Origin: Bacteroidales bacterium
GTDB lineage: Bacteria; Bacteroidota; Bacteroidia; Bacteroidales; Muribaculaceae
DNA: 55,738 bases
NCBI GenBank assembly: GCA_004557385.1
Contig: SFEA01000026.1
Location: forward strand, 1-55,738
Direction: 5' to 3'
Position numbers and translations under genes: made by a program. The notes below the pieces were generated by a model. That model saw only the letters and a list, made by a program, of their open reading frames with translations. It was not told the origin of the DNA and searched no databases. Positions 1 through 8,438 of this stretch are shown piece after piece (within the stretch, counting starts at the first letter, position 1; each line of letters starts with the position of its first letter).

Positions 1-21
1 TATTTTAGCAATACAAAAATA

Positions 22-59
22 ACCAAAAGGGTTGATACCTCGTGAGAAGTGTCAACCCT
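22..59 (-). terminator. Terminator after the S9 peptidase operon
   Basis: An 8-bp perfect inverted repeat (AGGGTTGA at 28-35, TCAACCCT at 52-59) lies about 50 bases past the stop of the minus-strand S9 peptidase. Read on the minus strand it is followed by a short T-rich stretch (TTTTGGTTATT). Its place at the end of the uvrB-ygiQ-S9 unit supports an intrinsic terminator. Confidence 0.7.
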
Positions 60-111
60 AATTTATTTCGTTTGAAAAACTTTTACCGGACAGCAATAAA
101 TGTAATTGACT

Positions 112-2211
112 TTATTCTTGACTTGGCTTTAGCCACTTGTCGAGCCATGCAAAGAATTCGCGTTGCCAAAGGATGGCGTTTTGCGGTTTAAGAATCCAGT
201 GGTTCTCATCGGGGAATGAAACGAAGCGAGCTGGTATTCCTCTTAGCTTGGCAGCATTGAATGCCATCATGCCTTGAGTGAACACAATGCGATAGTCGAG
301 TTCGCCAACGGTGACCATGATTGGAGTATCCCAGTTCTGCACAAACTTATGTGGCGAGTTTGCGAAAGTGCGTTGAGCAATGGCATTGTCTTTATCCCAG
401 AATGCGCCGCCCATATCCCAGTTTGCAAACCACATTTCTTCGGTCTCGAGGTATTGGCTCTCGATGTTGAAGATGCCGGCATGAGCAATGAATGCAGCAA
501 ATCTACCCTCGTGATGACCTGCAAGCCAATATACCGAAAAACCTCCATAGCTTGCACCAACGGCGCCGATGTGTTTAGAATCGATGAATGGTTCATTCTT
601 CATATAATCGACAGCGCTTAGATAGTCTTGCATATTTTGTCCTCCATAGTCGCCTGAAATCTGTGCATTCCATTCGGTGCCGAAACCCGGGAGTCCTCGT
701 CGATTAGGAGCAATAACGATATAACCGTTAGAAGCCATGAGTCGCAGATTCCAGCGATATGACCAGAACTGGCTAACTGGCGATTGTGGGCCGCCTTGAC
801 AATACAATATAGCAGGATACTTTTTGTTAGGGTCGAATTTCGGAGGATAAACAATCCATGTGGTCATAAGTTTGCCATCGGTGGTTGGCACAAGGCGTTT
901 TTCGGTTTTTATTGGGTCGAGCTGACTCAATACTTCATCGTTCACAGTGGTGAGTTTAACGGGCTCTTCGCCAGGCTTTACCGAGTATATTTCATTTGGT
1001 TGACTTATGCTATGACGCAGAGTGTACACCTTGTCGAGGGCTGGAACAACGGCTGCATAGTCGCATTCGCCGGCGGCTACGGTGTCGATTTGCTGAGTAT
1101 TCACATCCATTTTGAACATTGGAATGGTGCCTTGATATGGTGCAAGGAAGAAAATCGACTTGTCGTCGATGCTCCATGCCAAGCCCTCTACACTATAGTC
1201 CCAATTAGCAGTCAAATCGGTTTTTGTATTTGTGGTGATATCAAGAACGAAGATTCGTTTTTTGTCGCTTTCATAACCGTCGTGTTCCATGGATAGCCAT
1301 GCTAATTTGGTGCCGTCGTGTGAGAAAACAGGGTCGGTGTCGTATCCCATCATGCCTTCGGTTAGGTTTGCGGTTTTACCACTGGCAAGGTCGTATTTAT
1401 AAAGGTCGGAGTTGGTAGAAAGCGAGTATTCCATGCCTGTTTTCTTTCGGCTGACGTAAACAAGGCTTTTGCTGTCGGGGCTCCAAGCAATCGATTCGAT
1501 GCCGCCAAAAGGCTTCATCGGTGCTTCGAATTGCTCACCTTCAAGTAGGTCTTTAATGTTTTTTAATTCCTTGCCGTCGAAATCGGCAATAAATGTGTGA
1601 GGAATCTCAGTAACCCATTCGTCCCAGTGACGATACATTAGGTCGTCGATGATTCGAGCTGTCGACTTTTTCAAGTCGGGGTGTTTATCGGCAGTTGTTT
1701 CTCCATATTTCACATTTGAGATAAAGGCGATTTTCGTTTCGTCGGGCGAAATAACAAATCCGTTAACGCCGTTTTCAACAGCCGAAATGCATTTTCGATT
1801 GCTGCCGTCGGCATCCATGGTGAATAGTTGCATTTTGTCGCCTTCGCGCGCGATGAATGCTATTTTTTTACCACCGCAGATAAATGTTTCGTTTTGTTCG
1901 CTTGAGGCTGTTGTTGTAAGACGCGTTGGGTTACTGCCGTCGGCATTCATAATCCACAATTCGCGGTTACTTTTGTTGAGTGCAATGTTTTCATACGACA
2001 CGCCATAAAGCAATTTATCACCCTCGGGCGAAACACTGATGCCACTCACACGCCCCAAACCCTCGAGAATCTCAGGCGTGAACTTTCCGTCTACTACTTT
2101 CAAGTCGGGTTTTTCAACAATTTCGCCATCGTTTGCTTGAGAGCACGATGCCATTGCTAAAAAGCCAATCGTTGATGCCATAATTGTTTTTGATGATAGT
2201 TTCATAATCAT
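112..2211 (-). CDS. S9 family prolyl oligopeptidase-type lipoprotein peptidase
   Basis: A 699-residue serine peptidase of the S9 clan (acylaminoacyl-peptidase / dipeptidyl-peptidase type) that would trim short peptides in the cell envelope. The N-terminus is a lipoprotein signal with a lipobox ending at Cys23 (MASC), so it is probably lipid-anchored. Residues about 45-400 hold WD40/PD40-like beta-propeller repeats, seen as recurring SPDxxK and SxDGTK motifs. The alpha/beta-hydrolase domain follows, with nucleophile Ser554 in GASYGG, Asp639 in GELDYR and His671 in ENHW. All three triad residues are present and the length is normal. It is the last gene of a minus-strand operon, 9 bases after ygiQ. 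An in-frame ATG two codons downstream could also be the start. The exact cleavage preference cannot be read from the sequence. Confidence 0.9.
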   Translation of the reverse strand: MIMKLSSKTIMASTIGFLAMASCSQANDGEIVEKPDLKVVDGKFTPEILEGLGRVSGISVSPEGDKLLYGVSYENIALNKSNRELWIMNADGSNPTRLTTTASSEQNETFICGGKKIAFIAREGDKMQLFTMDADGSNRKCISAVENGVNGFVISPDETKIAFISNVKYGETTADKHPDLKKSTARIIDDLMYRHWDEWVTEIPHTFIADFDGKELKNIKDLLEGEQFEAPMKPFGGIESIAWSPDSKSLVYVSRKKTGMEYSLSTNSDLYKYDLASGKTANLTEGMMGYDTDPVFSHDGTKLAWLSMEHDGYESDKKRIFVLDITTNTKTDLTANWDYSVEGLAWSIDDKSIFFLAPYQGTIPMFKMDVNTQQIDTVAAGECDYAAVVPALDKVYTLRHSISQPNEIYSVKPGEEPVKLTTVNDEVLSQLDPIKTEKRLVPTTDGKLMTTWIVYPPKFDPNKKYPAILYCQGGPQSPVSQFWSYRWNLRLMASNGYIVIAPNRRGLPGFGTEWNAQISGDYGGQNMQDYLSAVDYMKNEPFIDSKHIGAVGASYGGFSVYWLAGHHEGRFAAFIAHAGIFNIESQYLETEEMWFANWDMGGAFWDKDNAIAQRTFANSPHKFVQNWDTPIMVTVGELDYRIVFTQGMMAFNAAKLRGIPARFVSFPDENHWILKPQNAILWQREFFAWLDKWLKPSQE

Positions 2212-2220
2212 GTTAGGTAT

Positions 2221-4179
2221 TTATTTTTTATTTCTGTTCTTTTTGTTGAACCGTTTGTTTGAATTATCTTTTTTATTGCGATTAGGCTGAGCGTTATAAT
2301 ATTTATTTATTTCGCCAATGCCATGAGGATAGAGTTGAGCAATCAAATCTGTGCGACCCATCTTGGACAAAGAGTTGAAAATGTCGCGTTTATATTGATT
2401 GTCATACCAGAAGAAATATTTTCGTTGAGCCAGTTTCTCATCTTTATTCTTGGCTGTTATAATAGGCTGCAAGGTGTAAGGGTGTACGCCGCAGTAGTAT
2501 GTTTCGGTTGAAACAGTCATTGGCGTAGGCGTGAAATCTTGCACTTGCTCGAGGTGAAAATTAAGGCGCTTTGTTTCAACTGCCAGTTCAGCCATAGCCA
2601 TTTGCGTGCAACCAGGATGCGACGAAATAAAGTAGGGGATGAGCTGTTGGTTCAAGCCGTAACGATTGTTGATTGTGTTGAATAGCTCATTAAACTGGCG
2701 GAACAAATTGAACGAAGGCTTTCTCATTAAATTCAGCACAACCTCGTTGGTGTGCTCGGGTGCCACTTTAAGCCTACCCGAAACGTGAAAGCGAATCAGT
2801 TCTTCAATATATTGATGGTTAATTTGCTCAATGTTTTTGTCGCCACACTTGTGCATTGCAAGGTCGTAGCGCACGCCGCTGCCGATGAACGATTTTTTTA
2901 TTTCTTTTAGGCGGTCCACTTCGTGATAGATGTCGAGTAGCTGAGCGTGGTTGTTGTTAAGGTTGTTGCAAGGCTTTGGGTGGAGGCACGATGGTCGAAC
3001 GCACTTTTTGCACAGCGAGAGGTCGTTGCCGTGCATGGCATACATATTGGCTGACGGTCCGCCTAAATCTGAAATATAGCCCTTAAAGTCGTCCATGGCA
3101 ATGATTTGCTTCACTTCGCGTAAAATTGACGCCTTGCTTCGGCTTGCTATGAATTTTCCTTGATGTGCCGAAATGGTGCAAAAAGCACATCCGCCAAAAC
3201 AGCCTCGATGCATATTCACCGAGTGGCGAATCATTTCGTATGCGGGAATTGTTTTTCCGTTATATCGTGGGTGAGGCAAGCGAGTGTAAGGCAAGTCGAA
3301 CGACGCATCGATTTCCGGAGTGGTGAGTGGCGGATTTGTGCGGTTCACCTTTATTGCCACATTGCCTGTCACTTGCCATAGTGCATTGCCAAACCACCGA
3401 TTCGATTCCACTTCGATGTGCTTGAAGTTCTCTGCTTGTTTCAATTTGCTTCTCAAACATTCTTCAAATGAGTGAAGAATCACATCGCCGGTTTGCTTTA
3501 TAGTGTCGGCATTAGGCACAGCCTGTAAGGGCTGCCGTACAACAGTTTGCGGTATGTTGCATAGGTCGGTTATATTATTTCCCGACTCGAGCGCTTCAAC
3601 AATCTCGAGCATCGGTTTTTCGCCCATTCCATAAATGAGCATATCGGCATGGCAGTCGACAAGAATAGATGGCATGAGTTTATCTTGCCAATAGTCGTAA
3701 TGCGACACTCGGCGCAGCGATGCCTCAATGCCACCGGCAATCACCGGCACATCGGGGAACAATTCTTTCAAGATGCGTGAGTAAACAATTGTGGGCATAT
3801 CGGGTCGCATACCGGCTTTTCCGTCAGGCGTATAAGCATCATCAGAGCGGCGTCGGCGTCCGGCAGTGTAGTGATTCACCATCGAATCCATAGCACCAGC
3901 CGAGATGCCGAAACAAATACGCGGTTTGCCGAGTTTTTTAAAATCGCGCAAATCGTCGCGCCAATTAGGCTGTGGCACAATTGCCACACGATAGCCTTTC
4001 GATTGCAAGAATCGGCCAATAACGGCTGAGCCCATCGACGGATGGTCGATGTAGGCGTCGCCTGAAAACAGAATTACATCAATATAATCCCATCCCAGTT
4101 TCTCAACCTCTTTTTTTGAAGTTGGTAGCCATCGCTCCGATGGAGTATTTATATTATAAATGTGTTGTGTTGTTGGCAT
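2221..4179 (-). CDS. ygiQ: YgiQ family radical SAM protein
   Basis: A 652-residue radical S-adenosylmethionine enzyme of the UPF0313/YgiQ family. The N-terminal 200 residues form the family's cobalamin-binding-like region. The radical SAM cluster motif CxxxCxxC is at Cys327, Cys331 and Cys334 (RGCFGGCAFC). A further group of cysteines near residues 390-405 (LCKKCVRPSCLHPKPC) suggests another metal or iron-sulfur site. The C-terminus is a Lys/Asn-rich basic tail of about 20 residues, which could bind RNA (inference). The reaction is not established for this family. It sits between uvrB (15-base gap) and the S9 peptidase (9-base gap) and is almost certainly co-transcribed with them. Confidence 0.92.
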   Translation of the reverse strand: MPTTQHIYNINTPSERWLPTSKKEVEKLGWDYIDVILFSGDAYIDHPSMGSAVIGRFLQSKGYRVAIVPQPNWRDDLRDFKKLGKPRICFGISAGAMDSMVNHYTAGRRRRSDDAYTPDGKAGMRPDMPTIVYSRILKELFPDVPVIAGGIEASLRRVSHYDYWQDKLMPSILVDCHADMLIYGMGEKPMLEIVEALESGNNITDLCNIPQTVVRQPLQAVPNADTIKQTGDVILHSFEECLRSKLKQAENFKHIEVESNRWFGNALWQVTGNVAIKVNRTNPPLTTPEIDASFDLPYTRLPHPRYNGKTIPAYEMIRHSVNMHRGCFGGCAFCTISAHQGKFIASRSKASILREVKQIIAMDDFKGYISDLGGPSANMYAMHGNDLSLCKKCVRPSCLHPKPCNNLNNNHAQLLDIYHEVDRLKEIKKSFIGSGVRYDLAMHKCGDKNIEQINHQYIEELIRFHVSGRLKVAPEHTNEVVLNLMRKPSFNLFRQFNELFNTINNRYGLNQQLIPYFISSHPGCTQMAMAELAVETKRLNFHLEQVQDFTPTPMTVSTETYYCGVHPYTLQPIITAKNKDEKLAQRKYFFWYDNQYKRDIFNSLSKMGRTDLIAQLYPHGIGEINKYYNAQPNRNKKDNSNKRFNKKNRNKK

Positions 4180-4194
4180 AATTAAATAATGTGG

Positions 4195-6264
4195 TTATTT
4201 CATCGACTCTTTGCGCTCCTCAAGCTTTAGTAATTCATCGCGAAGCCGGGCTGCCTCAATGAAGTCCATATTTTTGGCAGCTTCAATCATGTTTTTGCGA
4301 ATCAATTCAATTGTTTTGCCCAAATCAGCCTCGTTCATATATTGCACAACCGGGTCGGCAGCAATGCCGGCTGAAGGGTTGAATTCGGCATCAATGCCCG
4401 ATGTTGCTGGATAATTGCGTTTTGGCAAAGACCCATGTGTCGCATTTGGCGATGCGTTTGCGAATTCGTTGTCGACGCTAATTATAGAATTTCGTTGCTT
4501 GATGATTGCCTTTGGTGTGATGCCATGTTCGGCATTATAGGCAAGCTGCAGCGAACGGCGTCGCTCTGTTTCGTCGATGGTTTGCTGCATCGATTGAGTT
4601 ATTTTGTCGGCATACATTATCACTTCTCCATTCAGGTTTCGAGCTGCGCGTCCGGCAGTTTGTGTAAGCGAGCGATTCGACCGCAGGAAACCTTCTTTGT
4701 CGGCATCGATGATAGCCACCAACGACACTTCAGGAAGGTCGAGGCCTTCACGCAACAAATTCACGCCCACCAGCACGTCAATTTCTCCCGAGCGTAGTTG
4801 GTCTAAAATTTTTATGCGGTCCATTGTGTCGACCCCGGAGTGAATGTATGCCACCCTCAGGTCGTGGTCTAAAAGAAACTCTGTGAGTTCCTCAGCCATT
4901 CGTTTGGTGAGAGTGGTCACAAGGGTGCGTTCGTTTTTCTTAACGCGCATATCAATTTCGTTAATCAGGTCGTCGATTTGTCCGAGAGAAGGGCGTACTG
5001 TAATAAGCGGGTCAAGCAATCCGGTTGGACGGATTATTTGTTCTGTAACTACACCTTCGCTCTTTTCCAGCTCGTAATCGGCAGGAGTGGCACTTACATA
5101 TATCACCTGATTTGTGAGAGATTCAAACTCCTCGAATTTAAGAGGGCGATTGTCAACCGCCGCTTGAAGTCGGAATCCATAATTTACAAGATTGATTTTT
5201 CGAGCCTGGTCACCGCCATACATGCCGCGAATTTGAGGTACCGTAACATGGCTTTCGTCAATTATCGTCAGGAAGTCTTTCGGGAAACAGTCAAGAAGGC
5301 AGAACGGGCGCATGCCGGGTTCTCGTCCATCGAAATATCTTGAATAATTTTCAATTCCTGAGCAATATCCAACTTCACGAATCATTTCGATGTCATATTC
5401 AACACGTTCCTTTAAGCGTCGAGCTTCCACCGGGCGGTCCTCGCGGTAGAACATATCTACTTGTGTGCCTAAGTCGACCGATATCTGACCTAATGCCTTG
5501 ATAACACGTTCTTTTGATGCAACAAACAGATTTGCCGGATAGATTTTGAAAGCTTCAACTGTTTCGGTAGGCAGTTGCGTGTCGACATCCAGTATTTGTA
5601 TCGATTCGATTTCATTGCCCCAGAATATTATTCGCACCATTATCTTTTCGTAAGCAAGCGAAACGTCGACGGTGTCGCCAACGACGCGGAATGTGCCACC
5701 AACATATTGCGCATCGCTGCGAGAGTAAAGCGCATCAACCAACATTGTCAGAAATCGGTCCCTGCCAATGTTTTGACCCACTTGAACATATATCGCATTG
5801 CTGTCGAAATCGGCAGGATTGCCCATACCGTAGATGCAAGAAACAGATGAAACAACAATAATGTCACGCCGTCCTGATAGCAAAGCAGCCGTGGTGGCTA
5901 AACGCAATCGGTCGATTTCTTCGTTAATGGCTAAATCCTTCTCGATGTATTTGTCGGTTGATGGAATATAAGCTTCGGGTTGATAATAATCGTAATACGA
6001 AACGAAATAATGCACCGAGTTTTCTGGGAAAAAAGCCTTGAATTCGGCATATAGTTGTGCAGCTAACGTCTTGTTGTGCGACAATATAAGAGTGGGCTTA
6101 TTGGTATTTGCAATTACATTTGCCATAGTGAAAGTCTTTCCGGAGCCAGTCACTCCCAAAAGGGTCTGATATGGCACGCCATTATTGACTCCTTCGGTCA
6201 ATTCCCTAATTGCATTGGGCTGGTCGCCAGTAGGCTTATAATCGGAATGTAATTTAAAATCCAT
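4195..6264 (-). CDS. uvrB: Excinuclease ABC subunit B
   Basis: UvrB, the DNA damage-verifying helicase-like subunit of UvrABC nucleotide excision repair. The 689-residue length is typical. Visible features are Walker A GVTGSGKT at 37-44, the beta-hairpin that inserts between strands (YYQPEAYIP near residue 95), the Walker B/DEAD-like box IIDESH, helicase motifs in the second RecA domain (VGVNLLREGLDLPEV, QTAGRAARN), and the C-terminal UVR domain (MDFIEAARLRDELLKLE), which contacts UvrC. It is the first gene of a three-gene minus-strand operon. A -7-like box (TATTTTTG on the minus strand, 6308-6315) lies about 45 bases upstream of the ATG, without a clear -33 partner. Confidence 0.98.
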   Translation of the reverse strand: MDFKLHSDYKPTGDQPNAIRELTEGVNNGVPYQTLLGVTGSGKTFTMANVIANTNKPTLILSHNKTLAAQLYAEFKAFFPENSVHYFVSYYDYYQPEAYIPSTDKYIEKDLAINEEIDRLRLATTAALLSGRRDIIVVSSVSCIYGMGNPADFDSNAIYVQVGQNIGRDRFLTMLVDALYSRSDAQYVGGTFRVVGDTVDVSLAYEKIMVRIIFWGNEIESIQILDVDTQLPTETVEAFKIYPANLFVASKERVIKALGQISVDLGTQVDMFYREDRPVEARRLKERVEYDIEMIREVGYCSGIENYSRYFDGREPGMRPFCLLDCFPKDFLTIIDESHVTVPQIRGMYGGDQARKINLVNYGFRLQAAVDNRPLKFEEFESLTNQVIYVSATPADYELEKSEGVVTEQIIRPTGLLDPLITVRPSLGQIDDLINEIDMRVKKNERTLVTTLTKRMAEELTEFLLDHDLRVAYIHSGVDTMDRIKILDQLRSGEIDVLVGVNLLREGLDLPEVSLVAIIDADKEGFLRSNRSLTQTAGRAARNLNGEVIMYADKITQSMQQTIDETERRRSLQLAYNAEHGITPKAIIKQRNSIISVDNEFANASPNATHGSLPKRNYPATSGIDAEFNPSAGIAADPVVQYMNEADLGKTIELIRKNMIEAAKNMDFIEAARLRDELLKLEERKESMK

Positions 6265-6307
6265 CTTTTCTATTTATACGGGTACACAAGTATCGTGATA
6301 ATTATTA

Positions 6308-6315
6308 CAAAAATA
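6308..6315 (-). promoter_or_regulatory. Candidate -7 box for the uvrB operon
   Basis: The minus strand reads TATTTTTG, a full match to the Bacteroidetes TAnnTTTG element, in the divergent intergenic region between uvrB and the ABC-F gene. I see no TTTG at the expected distance, so only half of the promoter is supported. Confidence 0.45.
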
Positions 6316-6391
6316 CTAAAAATGTTGCAATTTGCCACTTGTCTTTAGTTTTATTATTATTTAAAAGTGAAAGAATTCGCATAATATGTTG

Positions 6392-6399
6392 TATTTTTG
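6392..6399 (+). promoter_or_regulatory. Candidate -7 box for the ABC-F gene
   Basis: TATTTTTG matches TAnnTTTG exactly and lies 31 bases before the ATG at 6430. Transcription should begin near 6405. The element overlaps the TTG codon at 6397 that would give a longer reading frame, which argues that the upstream TTG is not used. No clear TTTG is seen at the -33 position. Confidence 0.5.
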
Positions 6400-6429
6400 C
6401 ATACAATTTTCGAAAATGGATATTATCAG

Positions 6430-8400
6430 ATGATATCAATACAGAATTTATCAGTTGAATTCAGCAGCAAATCGTTGTTCGACAATGTCACTTTCGTTAT
6501 TAACAAACGTGACAGGATTGCTCTTGTGGGCAGAAACGGTGCCGGCAAGTCGACCATGCTAAAGATAATAGCAGGATTGCAATCACCAACCAGCGGGAGT
6601 GTGTCGAAACCAAACGACATAACTATAGGCTATCTGCCACAGCAGATGTTGCTTGCCGATACCAAATCGTTGAAAGACGAGGTGAGCGAAGCATTCAGCC
6701 ACATAAAGGAGGTTGACCGAAAGATTGAAAGCCTTAATGCTGAGATTTCGAATCGCACTGACTACGAAAGCGAAGAATATCAAAACCTTTTGGAGCGTCT
6801 TTCGCATTACACCGAACTTCAAATCATGTATCAGTCGGACAACGGAGAGGCTGAAATGGAAAGAACTCTGGTGGGTTTGGGCTTTAAGCGCTCCGACTTT
6901 GAGCGCCACACAAGTGAGTTTAGCGGCGGTTGGCGTATGCGCATTGAATTGGCTAAGTTGCTGCTGCTCAAACCTGATGTACTCCTGCTTGACGAACCTA
7001 CCAACCATTTGGATATTGAGTCAATTCAATGGCTCGAAAATTTCATAAAAACTAAAGGTAATACGGTTGTGCTCGTTTCGCACGACAAGGCTTTCATTGA
7101 TAATGTTACAAATCGCACCATCGAGATATCATTGGGGAAGATTTATGATTATGCAGTGAATTATTCAAAATTCTTGGACTTGCGTAAGGAACGAATTGAG
7201 CAACAAATGCGAGCATATCAGAATCAGCAGAAAATGATTCAAGACACTGAGGCTTTCATTGAAAGATTCAGGTATAAACCCACCAAATCGGTTCAGGTGC
7301 AAAGCCGCATCAAGCAGTTGTCGAAGATTGAGCGCATTGAAGTTGACCAGGTGGACAACTCACGGATTAACTTGAAATTCCCGCCAGCACCACGTTCGGG
7401 TGATTATCCTATTATTGCTGAAGATGTTGAAAAATATTATGGCGACCACAAAGTGTTCGACTCAGTGACATTCACATTGCGCCGAGGCGAAAAGGTGGCT
7501 TTTGTTGGCAAGAACGGCGAAGGAAAGTCTACGCTTGTAAAGTGCATTATGAATGAGATTCAGTATGGAGGAATGCTGAAACTTGGACATAATGTAAAAA
7601 TTGGATATTTTGCCCAGAATCAAGCTCAGTTGCTTGACCAAAACATTACGGTATTCGACACTATCGACCGCGTGGCTGTGGGCGATATTCGCACTCGCAT
7701 CAACGACATTTTGGGTGCATTTCGCTTTGGCGGTGATGCGTCTGAAAAATTTGTAAAGGTGCTTTCGGGTGGCGAAAAATCACGTTTGGCAATGATTAAG
7801 CTGTTGCTTGAACCTGCCAATCTGCTCATCCTCGACGAACCTACCAATCACCTCGACATCCCCACAAAAGAAGTGCTTAAGCAAGCCATAAAAGAATACG
7901 ACGGAACTGCCATCATAGTGTCGCACGACCGCGATTTTCTCGATGGGTTAGTGTCGAAGGTGTATGAGTTTGGTAACGGAAAGGTGAAAGAACATTTGGG
8001 TGGCATTTATGATTTTTTGCAGTCGAAAAATCTTGAAAGTCTGCGCGACATTGAGCTGCCCACCGCAACGTCGAATAATTCGGCTAACGCGAGGATGACA
8101 ACCTTGACTTCTGCTAATGGTCATGAAAAAGCAATCAGCGAGTCGAAACGCTCATATTTCGAGCAAAAGGAACATGACAAGATTGTGCGTCAGGCACGCA
8201 AGAGGGTTTCGGAATTGGAGGCAATGATTGAGAAATTCGAATCAGAAATTAAATCAATCGAAGATGTTTTGGCAAACGGCGCCACCGATGCGTCGACCGA
8301 TATTTATCAAAAACATGCCGAGGTTCAAAAGAAACTCGAAAACACCATGAGTGAGTGGGAAATCGCTTCGGAAGAACTCGAAAAACTTGAATGTGATTAA
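6430..8400 (+). CDS. ABC-F family ATP-binding cassette protein
   Basis: A soluble ABC-F ATPase with two nucleotide-binding domains and no membrane segments; the family acts at the ribosome, in translation or antibiotic resistance. From the ATG at 6430 it is 656 residues. NBD1 has Walker A GRNGAGKS at 34-41, signature SGGWRMR and Walker B LLLDEPTNHLDIES. NBD2 has GKNGEGKS, SGGEKSR and LLILDEPTNHLDI. The linker between them is charged and helical (residues about 240-310), and the C-terminus forms a coiled coil (ARKRVSELEAMIEKFE). The frame extends 11 codons upstream to a TTG at 6397, but that codon lies within a -7 box, so I chose the ATG. It most resembles the Uup/YdiF-like housekeeping branch rather than a dedicated resistance factor, though sequence alone does not settle this. 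Confidence 0.93.
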   Translation: MISIQNLSVEFSSKSLFDNVTFVINKRDRIALVGRNGAGKSTMLKIIAGLQSPTSGSVSKPNDITIGYLPQQMLLADTKSLKDEVSEAFSHIKEVDRKIESLNAEISNRTDYESEEYQNLLERLSHYTELQIMYQSDNGEAEMERTLVGLGFKRSDFERHTSEFSGGWRMRIELAKLLLLKPDVLLLDEPTNHLDIESIQWLENFIKTKGNTVVLVSHDKAFIDNVTNRTIEISLGKIYDYAVNYSKFLDLRKERIEQQMRAYQNQQKMIQDTEAFIERFRYKPTKSVQVQSRIKQLSKIERIEVDQVDNSRINLKFPPAPRSGDYPIIAEDVEKYYGDHKVFDSVTFTLRRGEKVAFVGKNGEGKSTLVKCIMNEIQYGGMLKLGHNVKIGYFAQNQAQLLDQNITVFDTIDRVAVGDIRTRINDILGAFRFGGDASEKFVKVLSGGEKSRLAMIKLLLEPANLLILDEPTNHLDIPTKEVLKQAIKEYDGTAIIVSHDRDFLDGLVSKVYEFGNGKVKEHLGGIYDFLQSKNLESLRDIELPTATSNNSANARMTTLTSANGHEKAISESKRSYFEQKEHDKIVRQARKRVSELEAMIEKFESEIKSIEDVLANGATDASTDIYQKHAEVQKKLENTMSEWEIASEELEKLECD

Positions 8401-8438
8401 AACAAACAGAAAAAAGTGTAATTCTAACAAAATAATTA

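Noticed and set aside
6430..8400. Dedicated ABC-F antibiotic resistance factor
   Set aside because: The sequence looks like the housekeeping branch with a C-terminal coiled coil; no mobile or resistance context is nearby.
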